Below the pieces are notes generated by a model that saw only the letters and a list, made by a program, of their open reading frames with translations, did no database searches and was not told the origin of the DNA. The position numbers and the translations under genes are program-made. This document shows positions 1 to 5,256 of a DNA stretch of 5,256 nucleotides, piece by piece; position 1 is the first letter of the stretch; each line of letters starts with the position of its first letter. Location of the stretch: NCBI GenBank assembly GCA_026193755.1, contig JAPHUI010000080.1, positions 1 through 5,256 on the forward strand, in the 5' to 3' direction. This DNA is from Ignavibacteriaceae bacterium. GTDB lineage: Bacteria > Bacteroidota > Ignavibacteria > Ignavibacteriales > Ignavibacteriaceae.

Positions 1-1164
1 CTCATTCGATAATTTATCGAAATTATAAAATCCAGCCCAGTATCCCTGCCCTTCAGTTATGATAAAATTACGTAAGATTACCGTTAATTCTTTTCCGGAT
101 TTTTCTTCTTCAAACAATTCAGTTAAACTTTTAAACAAATTATTTTTCAAGAAATGACTGGTTAATAACGCTCCTCCAGCTATTCTTACAGTTGGAAAAT
201 TCTGCGGGCGACTCTTGAAGAAATTCCAGTCTTCTTTTTTAAAAGTAGTACCGTCATATTCACTCTGAATAGACTTCCAAATTTCATTCAATTTTCTTAA
301 GTATTCAGAAGTTGCTTCATATCTGTAATTTGATTTTTCCGGCAATAATCCACTTACGTTAAACAGAGCACTTTCAGTAATTTCAGGAAAATTTTCTTGT
401 GATCTAAAATTATTCAGAAAATTTACGTTTACTGCTTTTGCAAGCTTGAGCATAATTTCTTTATTTTTAGAATATCCAAGTGCTTCAAATACCATTTCGT
501 AAATCAGTTGTTCCCAGATTTTTAAATCGCCGAAATCATTTACACTGTACTTTTTATTAAAAAATTCCTCACCAAAATCATACTTTAAGATGGGTTCTCT
601 TATATTCATTTCCTTCAGATAAATCATTTCTTTAAGTCTTTGAAGCATACGTTTTGACTTATGCTTAACCCTTTCCATACCAAGTTCAAAAAGAAAATCA
701 AGCTTTTCTTTTTTGTAAACAACATCATTTCTGCCAATGCAGGCCATTTCAAATATTTTATTTTTCTTCTCCGCGCGGACAGCATCTAAGATTGCACTAT
801 TAAGATTCTCATTTATAAAATCCAAAATGCAAATTGAATGTATCTTTCTCCCGTCCTTGCTAAATACAAATGGCTGGTATTTATCTTTTGAGATAACAAC
901 GTGCAGAATAACTCTGTTGTATTTTTTGTCGAATGAATGTCCGTGCGTTTTCCAGTCACTTTGCCATGTATCTATCTCAACATCGCCAAGGTATGTTATA
1001 TTACCAAATTTAATTCTTGCGTTCATGAAATCCGGTCCTGCTGAATCTTTGTTGTGAGTACCTGGATCGATTATTTCTATATTGTCCTGGTTTTCAGTTG
1101 TAAGTACTTTTACAAACTTGTTTTCTTTCCAGATTTCATAAATGAACTTTTCCTTAATACTCAT
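1..1164 (-). CDS. DUF2851 family protein, C-terminus cut by window edge
   Basis: The frame is open for 388 codons from an ATG at 1164 and runs off the window at base 1 without a stop, so the C-terminus is missing. I recognise the family by its N-terminal blocks: a GPDF motif (residues 43-46), then GDVEI (60-64), SDW with two following histidines (69-76), and VILHVV (85-90). Further on are CIG (142-144) and RPQNFPTVR (319-327), also typical of DUF2851. No biochemical function is established for the family that I know of. I see no signal peptide or membrane segment, so it is probably cytoplasmic. The spacing of the acidic residues D45 and E63 resembles a PD-(D/E)xK nuclease fold, but that is inference. 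The start is the only good ATG at the N-terminus; no Shine-Dalgarno precedes it. The gene is co-directional with pyrF but separated by 175 bp, so it may have its own promoter. Family assignment is fairly sure; function is unknown. Confidence 0.85.
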   Translation of the reverse strand, partial: MSIKEKFIYEIWKENKFVKVLTTENQDNIEIIDPGTHNKDSAGPDFMNARIKFGNITYLGDVEIDTWQSDWKTHGHSFDKKYNRVILHVVISKDKYQPFVFSKDGRKIHSICILDFINENLNSAILDAVRAEKKNKIFEMACIGRNDVVYKKEKLDFLFELGMERVKHKSKRMLQRLKEMIYLKEMNIREPILKYDFGEEFFNKKYSVNDFGDLKIWEQLIYEMVFEALGYSKNKEIMLKLAKAVNVNFLNNFRSQENFPEITESALFNVSGLLPEKSNYRYEATSEYLRKLNEIWKSIQSEYDGTTFKKEDWNFFKSRPQNFPTVRIAGGALLTSHFLKNNLFKSLTELFEEEKSGKELTVILRNFIITEGQGYWAGFYNFDKLSNE

Positions 1165-1339
1165 ATATAGACAAAGTGTTTACTATTAAATTCTACATCG
1201 TTGCTTTAAAGATATTTTCTTTTCTTAATAAAGAAAACAGAAAATTAAGTATTTTTTATTACCATTATTGATCGTTAATATCCGAGGTAATTTAAATTTA
1301 GAAAATGAGAAGAATTGATGGTCAAACTGAGAAACAAAA
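1165..1339. other. AT-rich intergenic gap between pyrF and the DUF2851 gene
   Basis: This 175 bp stretch is the only real gap in the window. It contains two weak inverted repeats (listed separately), a trivial 10 bp A/T palindrome at 1289-1298, and no open frame worth calling. On the minus strand, TATCTTTA (1214-1207) partly resembles the Bacteroidota -7 element TAnnTTTG, and TAGAAT (1195-1190) resembles a sigma-70 -10 box. Neither has a matching upstream element at the expected distance. A promoter for the DUF2851 gene probably lies here, but I cannot place it. Confidence 0.5.
1215..1242 (-). terminator. weak A/T hairpin, possible terminator downstream of pyrF
   Basis: An inverted repeat pairs 1220-1226 with 1231-1237 (seven base pairs, four-base loop). 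After one C-C mismatch the stem extends by four more pairs, one of them G-T wobble. It is almost all A/T, and no clean U-tract follows in the direction of transcription. It lies about 100 bp after the pyrF stop. It could mark transcript end or be a chance pairing in AT-rich DNA. Confidence 0.2.
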
Positions 1340-1346
1340 TCAGTTT
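1324..1346 (-). repeat. 7-bp inverted repeat spanning the pyrF stop codon
   Basis: AAACTGA at 1324-1330 is a perfect inverted copy of TCAGTTT at 1340-1346, with a nine-base loop; the pyrF stop codon lies in the second arm. In the direction of pyrF transcription the stem is followed by GACC rather than a run of T, so it is not a classical intrinsic terminator. It may be a 3' end stem-loop or chance. Confidence 0.3.
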
Positions 1347-2158
1347 TTAAGTTGAAGATTTCGGGAGATAATTTTATTTAGGGTGGCCAACTCATTTTTT
1401 GCTGCCTCAGCAAAATCTTCACCTAAACTTTTTTGAATTATTCCTCTGCTGACGTTTATTAAAAAGGATGATTTATTCCCTGAAAACAGAATCCGTGTAA
1501 TATCTTCAAGACTGCCACCTTGAGCCCCTACTCCGGGAATTAATAATGGAAGATCTTTTATTACAGCAAGGTTCTCTTTAAGTTCATTAATATTGGTTGC
1601 ACCGAATACTATTCCACAATTTAAATTTTTATTCCAATCATGAATTTTTTCAATTACACATTGATAAAGATATTTACCACCTTTCATTTGCTGTTTTTGA
1701 AAATCAGCTGAACCTGGGTTGGAGGTTAAAGCAAGAATAAAATTGATCTTGCTGGTGTAAGAAAGAAAAGGTTCAAGAGAATCCTTCCCCATATAAGGAT
1801 TTAATGTTGCTGAATCAAAATCAAAATGTTCATAAATTGATTTAGCATATAAACTGGACGTATTACCAATATCTCCACGTTTACCATCAGCAATAGTTAA
1901 AATTTCTTTCGGAATAAATGATAACGTTTCTTCCAGATTCTTTAAGCCGTCAATTCCTTCACTTTCATAAAAAGCAAGATTTAGCTTATAAGCAGCTGCT
2001 GATTCTTTTGTCGCTTCAATAATCGTTCTATTAAACTCAACAACTGGATTATTAAATGAAGATAAATGGGAAGGAAGTTTCAATGGATCTGTATCAAGCC
2101 CAACACATACAAATTTTCCCGCTGAATTGGCAGACTTAAGTTTTTGAATAGACTGCAT
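1340..2158 (-). CDS. pyrF: Orotidine-5'-phosphate decarboxylase, type 2 (PyrF)
   Basis: The enzyme decarboxylates orotidine 5'-phosphate to UMP, the last step of de novo pyrimidine synthesis, in the cytoplasm. The 272-residue length fits the type 2 subfamily. Visible motifs follow the TIM-barrel order: VGLD (19-22), YKLN with the active-site lysine K58 (57-60), the diagnostic DGKRGDIGNT block (91-100) carrying D91, K93 and D96, then TLNPYMGKD (118-126), SNPGS (146-150), FGATN (185-189), PGVGAQGG (208-215) and the phosphate-binding NVSRG (235-239). The catalytic lysine/aspartate set is therefore complete and the enzyme should be active. The ATG at 2158 begins 10 bp after the rodA stop with no obvious Shine-Dalgarno, consistent with the last position in an elongasome operon. 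Its product feeds the UDP-sugars used for lipid II, a plausible but unproven link to its neighbours. Confidence 0.96.
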   Translation of the reverse strand: MQSIQKLKSANSAGKFVCVGLDTDPLKLPSHLSSFNNPVVEFNRTIIEATKESAAAYKLNLAFYESEGIDGLKNLEETLSFIPKEILTIADGKRGDIGNTSSLYAKSIYEHFDFDSATLNPYMGKDSLEPFLSYTSKINFILALTSNPGSADFQKQQMKGGKYLYQCVIEKIHDWNKNLNCGIVFGATNINELKENLAVIKDLPLLIPGVGAQGGSLEDITRILFSGNKSSFLINVSRGIIQKSLGEDFAEAAKNELATLNKIISRNLQLKN

Positions 2159-2168
2159 TATTTAATTC

Positions 2169-3398
2169 TCAAGTATAATTTTTTCTGGTCCGATACAGGT
2201 TTGCTAAAATCCCAAGCATAAACATATTTACAATCAAAGAACTTCCTCCATAACTAATAAATGGTAACGGAATTCCGATCACTGGCAGTATCCCAACCAC
2301 CATTCCCAAATTAATTACAAAGTGAATTAGATAAACCGATAGTATCCCTATCGCCACAAGACTTAAAAATTCATCTTTAGTGTTGTAAGTTATTTTTAAT
2401 ATTCGCAGCAGAAGATAGAGGAAAATACTAATTACTATTATACTTCCTATGAAACCAAATTCCTCTCCAATGACACAAAATGCGAAATCAGTCCATTGTT
2501 CAGGAATAAATTGAAGCTGTGTCTGATTGCCGGCAAGGAACCCTTTCCCTGTAAGTCCGCCAGACCCTATTGCAACTTTTGCCTGAATGGTGTTGTAACC
2601 GGAACCAAGCGGATCAGCCATTGGGTCTAAAAAGGATTGAATACGTTTTTGCTGATGAGGGCTTAGTGCACGAAAAACGTAATCGGCAAAAAAACCGCTG
2701 GATAGATTAAATGCAAATATTGAAGCGCTGAAAAAAAGATTCTTCTTAAAAACGATTAAGAAGATAAGAACGAGTATTAGAGCAATAATGAAATAAGTCA
2801 AGCCAAAAATTGCTGAGATAGCAACAAAAGCTGGTGATAATACTACGAAAAGTGAGAAGCTGCTTATACCTTTCCAAAAAAACATTATTAAAATAATACA
2901 TATAAAAACAATAGAAGTACCCATATCGGGTTCAAGCAAAATAAGTAATATTGGAGTTACTCCAATTGCCAGTGTAAATAATATATCTTTAAATGAGTCG
3001 ATGTCAGTGTTGTTTCTGCTGAGGTATGCTGCAATTGCTAAAATGGTACCTAATTTTGCAAATTCGGAGGGTTGAAATCCTGTCGAACCGATCATAATCC
3101 AGCTTTTAGATCCAGAGACATGCTTGCCAATTAAAAGAACCGCAATTAGTAATCCCAAAGAAATTAAATAGCTTGGAACCGCTATCGATTTGAAAAGATT
3201 CGCAGGTAAAGAATATGTGATAAAAAATAGACTTAGCGCAATCACTCCCCAAATAACCTGCTTCTGAAAATTTTCATGTGCAATGACATTATTTACGGTT
3301 GAGCTGTAAATTGCAGCTAAACCAAATCCGAAAAGAAATAATGCGGGTAAGAAAAGTCCAAAATCAAATTTATCTTTTATGTTATAATCAATTCTCAA
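2169..3398 (-). CDS. rodA: RodA, SEDS-family peptidoglycan glycosyltransferase
   Basis: This is an integral inner-membrane protein that polymerises glycan strands from lipid II in the elongasome, working with PBP2. At 409 residues with roughly ten hydrophobic segments it fits RodA/FtsW/SpoVE. Family motifs in order: GSKSW then QPSE (96-112), EPDMGTS (156-162), the extracellular-loop block with HQQKRI (248-253) and FLDP (256-259), DPLGSGY (262-268), GSGGLTGKG (278-286), PEQWTDF (299-305), and [13 protein letters not shown] (375-387) near the C-terminus. D304 in the TDF motif aligns with the aspartate essential for polymerase activity in other RodA proteins. Adjacency to mrdA favours RodA over FtsW. 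The start is TTG at 3398: an in-frame TAA lies three codons upstream and the first in-frame ATG is at residue 102, inside the fold, so TTG is the only usual start that keeps the first membrane helices. It begins 13 bp after the mrdA stop, with at best a weak ribosome binding site. Confidence 0.96.
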   Translation of the reverse strand: MRIDYNIKDKFDFGLFLPALFLFGFGLAAIYSSTVNNVIAHENFQKQVIWGVIALSLFFITYSLPANLFKSIAVPSYLISLGLLIAVLLIGKHVSGSKSWIMIGSTGFQPSEFAKLGTILAIAAYLSRNNTDIDSFKDILFTLAIGVTPILLILLEPDMGTSIVFICIILIMFFWKGISSFSLFVVLSPAFVAISAIFGLTYFIIALILVLIFLIVFKKNLFFSASIFAFNLSSGFFADYVFRALSPHQQKRIQSFLDPMADPLGSGYNTIQAKVAIGSGGLTGKGFLAGNQTQLQFIPEQWTDFAFCVIGEEFGFIGSIIVISIFLYLLLRILKITYNTKDEFLSLVAIGILSVYLIHFVINLGMVVGILPVIGIPLPFISYGGSSLIVNMFMLGILANLYRTRKNYT

Positions 3399-3411
3399 AA
3401 CAATTTATTCT

Positions 3412-5211
3412 TTAGTTATTTTCAAGTGATGCAATTTTTTCATCCAGCACTTTACCCTCACCTTTAAAACTATTTAAATATGTCTGAATAACTTTTTGTG
3501 CAATAGGAGCAGCATGAGTTCCTCCGAACCCAACATTTTCTACAAGAACTGCTACAACAATTTTTGGATTTTCATATGGGGCAAAACCAACAAACCAGGC
3601 ATGGTCCTTGCCATGGGGATTCTGAGCTGTTCCTGTTTTACCTGCAATATTTATATCAGGTAAGCGAATATGTGTAGCTGTTCCGTGTCCATTGACAACT
3701 AAAAACATACCTTCTTTTACAACATCAAATGCAGCCTGGTTAATGTGCGTATCGATTTCTTTATAATCAAACGGTACAAGTTTTTCTGAAGCAGGATCGA
3801 TGTATCCTCTTACAAAATGAGGAGTTTTCATCCTTCCATTATTTGCAATTAATCCAACGTATTGCGCCATTTGTAGAGGAGTGACACTTATTTCTCCCTG
3901 TCCGATACCAAGACTAGCCATTATGCTTTTAGGCCAATTCTCTCCATATTTTTTTACATAATAATTTTCAGCAGGAAAAAATCCGGCAACTTCCTCTGAT
4001 AAATCAATATTAGTCTTCTGACCAAACCCAAATCTTGTTGCGTATTCATGCCATTGTTCCATACCTATTTTGTAAATGAGCTTATAAAAGAAAGTATTAC
4101 AGGATTTCTCTATTGCTGAAACAACGTTAATAGTACCATGTGAACCATGACATTTAAAAAACCGACCGTATGTAAAGCCACCTCCACAATAAGTTGTGTA
4201 TGAAGTATTTATCAACCCTAAATCTAATGCGGTTATTGCTTCAAGCATTTTTATTGTTGAACCGGGGGGATTGACAGACATTGTTGCACGGTTAAATAAT
4301 GGTTTACCCGGATCGTTATATACATCTTCTAAATAATCCCTTGATGTAAAGAATGAAAATTGATTCAAATCATAATCAGGAGAGCTGACCATCGCAATAA
4401 TTTCACCAGATGTTGGATCAATTGCAACAAGCGCTCCCCGTTTACCGACAAATTCTTCTTCAGCAACTTGTTGTGTTGAGGCTTCCATACCTAATACTAA
4501 GTCATTTCCTTTTACAGGTAAAATATCATCGACACCATTAAGGTACCTACCTATTTGTTTTCTCCTGGAATCAACAAGAACATATTTATAACCTTTACTA
4601 CCGCGTAATAATTTTTCATAAGTCTTCTCAAGACCATTATGACCAACATAATCTCCAAGATTATAATCTTTACTTTCTTTTTCCAGTTGATCCGGCGAAA
4701 TTTCTTTTGTATAACCAAATGAATGAGAAGCCATAATTCCAGCAGGGTAATATCTTTGCATTTCTATTATATAATCAACACCCGGCAGATGTTCAGAATT
4801 TTCCTCGAGCCACGCAACAGTTTTAAAGTTTATTTCCCGCCTGACTTTTATAGCCAGGTACTTTGAATATCCACGGTTTTTATAAAGAAGATCTTTTATA
4901 AAACCGGGGTCTGCATCAATAACGATTTCAATTATTTTATTCAGGCTGGTATCATAGTAGGCTGGTGTAATTCTCAGAGTGTATGCGGGAATATTACTTA
5001 CAAGAACTTTATAATTTCTATCATACATTATTCCGCGAAGAGGTTCCAGCTCAAGACTTTTTATACTGTTATCAGATGATTTCATCTCATAATCTACTCG
5101 GTGCAGAATCTGCATTTGGAACAATCTGCCATACAATATTACAGCACTTGTAATTATTATAATGTATATAATTGTCTTTCGCTTTATCGATCCGAAATTA
5201 TCTGTTTTCAC
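3412..5211 (-). CDS. mrdA: Penicillin-binding protein 2 (elongasome transpeptidase)
   Basis: This class B PBP cross-links peptidoglycan during side-wall growth and is the partner of RodA. It has 599 residues, normal for PBP2. A single N-terminal membrane anchor (about 13-31) is followed by the dimerisation/pedestal region starting at RGIMYDR (59-65) and running to about 230, then a periplasmic transpeptidase domain (about 255-580). All three penicillin-binding motifs are present: SxxK as STIK (318-321, nucleophile S318), SxN as SCN (370-372), and KTG (525-527), followed by HAWFVGFAP (537-545). Between SxxK and SxN, C342, C354, H355, H358 and C371 form a possible metal site. The start is GTG at 5211: an in-frame TAA lies directly upstream, an AAAAGGA box sits nine bases before it, and the next in-frame ATG (M33) would remove the anchor. 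The start overlaps the open frame upstream; rodA follows after 13 bp. It should be the target of beta-lactams such as mecillinam, by analogy. Confidence 0.96.
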   Translation of the reverse strand: MKTDNFGSIKRKTIIYIIIITSAVILYGRLFQMQILHRVDYEMKSSDNSIKSLELEPLRGIMYDRNYKVLVSNIPAYTLRITPAYYDTSLNKIIEIVIDADPGFIKDLLYKNRGYSKYLAIKVRREINFKTVAWLEENSEHLPGVDYIIEMQRYYPAGIMASHSFGYTKEISPDQLEKESKDYNLGDYVGHNGLEKTYEKLLRGSKGYKYVLVDSRRKQIGRYLNGVDDILPVKGNDLVLGMEASTQQVAEEEFVGKRGALVAIDPTSGEIIAMVSSPDYDLNQFSFFTSRDYLEDVYNDPGKPLFNRATMSVNPPGSTIKMLEAITALDLGLINTSYTTYCGGGFTYGRFFKCHGSHGTINVVSAIEKSCNTFFYKLIYKIGMEQWHEYATRFGFGQKTNIDLSEEVAGFFPAENYYVKKYGENWPKSIMASLGIGQGEISVTPLQMAQYVGLIANNGRMKTPHFVRGYIDPASEKLVPFDYKEIDTHINQAAFDVVKEGMFLVVNGHGTATHIRLPDINIAGKTGTAQNPHGKDHAWFVGFAPYENPKIVVAVLVENVGFGGTHAAPIAQKVIQTYLNSFKGEGKVLDEKIASLENN

Positions 5212-5256
5212 TTAAAAAAGTCCTTTTATAAGGTACAATAATCACCAAAATACTAA
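5198..5256 (-). CDS. Possible C-terminal tail of an upstream gene (mreD candidate)
   Basis: One of the three minus-strand frames entering at the window edge stays open for 18 codons and ends with TAA at 5200-5198, overlapping the mrdA start by 14 bases. The tail is hydrophobic (SILVIIVPY) and then basic/polar (KRTFLSENR), as expected for the end of a membrane protein leaving its last helix. In many bacteria mreD lies directly before mrdA, which makes MreD the natural candidate. The other two frames close by 5242. The stretch is too short to prove coding or to identify the family, so this rests mainly on gene order. Confidence 0.35.
   Translation of the reverse strand, partial: SILVIIVPYKRTFLSENR
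5221..5227 (-). promoter_or_regulatory. Shine-Dalgarno-like box before mrdA
   Basis: The minus strand reads AAAAGGA here, nine bases before the GTG at 5211. It is the clearest purine-rich ribosome binding site in the window and supports GTG as the mrdA start. The starts of rodA, pyrF and the DUF2851 gene have no equally good match. Confidence 0.55.

Noticed and set aside
737..1057. A 106-residue open frame on the plus strand.
   Set aside because: It lies entirely antisense to the well-supported DUF2851 gene, has a low-complexity composition rich in Phe, Ser and Leu with no recognisable motif, and fits a shadow frame.
1190..1214. Promoter boxes TAGAAT and TATCTTTA upstream of the DUF2851 gene.
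   Set aside because: Neither has a -35/-33 element at the right distance (no TTG where a Bacteroidota promoter needs it, no TTGACA-like hexamer), so I did not call a promoter.
1289..1298. Perfect 10 bp palindrome AATTTAAATT as a possible operator.
   Set aside because: It is made only of A and T in very AT-rich DNA, where such palindromes are expected by chance, and it has no partner or spacing to a recognisable promoter.
2169..3398. FtsW or SpoVE instead of RodA.
   Set aside because: The immediate PBP2 partner gene and the RodA-like TDF and [11 protein letters not shown] blocks favour the elongation paralogue; no division gene is nearby.
1..5256. A hidden novel system (mobile element, CRISPR array, defence module, RNA gene).
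   Set aside because: Coding density is high, all genes are co-directional and all but one belong to core housekeeping families; I saw no direct repeats, terminal inverted repeats, integrase, tRNA-like or rRNA-like sequence.

Overview
This window looks like ordinary chromosomal DNA from an AT-rich bacterium, most likely of the Bacteroidota/Ignavibacteriota/Chlorobiota (FCB) group. The reasons are a DUF2851-type protein, a 'type 2' orotidine-5'-phosphate decarboxylase, weak or absent Shine-Dalgarno sequences before most genes, and low G+C by eye. This placement is inferred from gene content and protein style; no marker gene is present. All supported genes lie on the minus strand, so transcription runs from high to low coordinates.

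Layout in order of transcription. (1) Positions 5256-5198 hold a short open frame that may be the C-terminus of an upstream gene, possibly mreD; it overlaps the next start. (2) Positions 5211-3412 encode PBP2 (mrdA), the elongasome transpeptidase, with a GTG start. (3) Positions 3398-2169 encode RodA, its SEDS glycosyltransferase partner, with a TTG start. (4) Positions 2158-1340 encode PyrF, which makes UMP. Junctions between these genes are an overlap, 13 bp and 10 bp, so they are probably one operon. (5) A 175 bp AT-rich gap (1165-1339) holds two weak hairpins and no convincing promoter. (6) Positions 1164-1 encode most of a DUF2851-family protein of unknown function, cut by the window edge.

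PBP2 and RodA form the core peptidoglycan synthase for lateral wall growth: RodA polymerises glycan from lipid II and PBP2 cross-links it. PyrF supplies UMP, the precursor of the UDP-sugars from which lipid II is built, so its co-transcription with the wall genes is metabolically sensible, although it may be incidental.

I found no mobile element, CRISPR array, RNA gene or defence system. The points most worth a second look are the uncharacterised DUF2851 protein, a Cys/His cluster near the PBP2 active site, the non-ATG starts of both elongasome genes, and the rodA-pyrF linkage.
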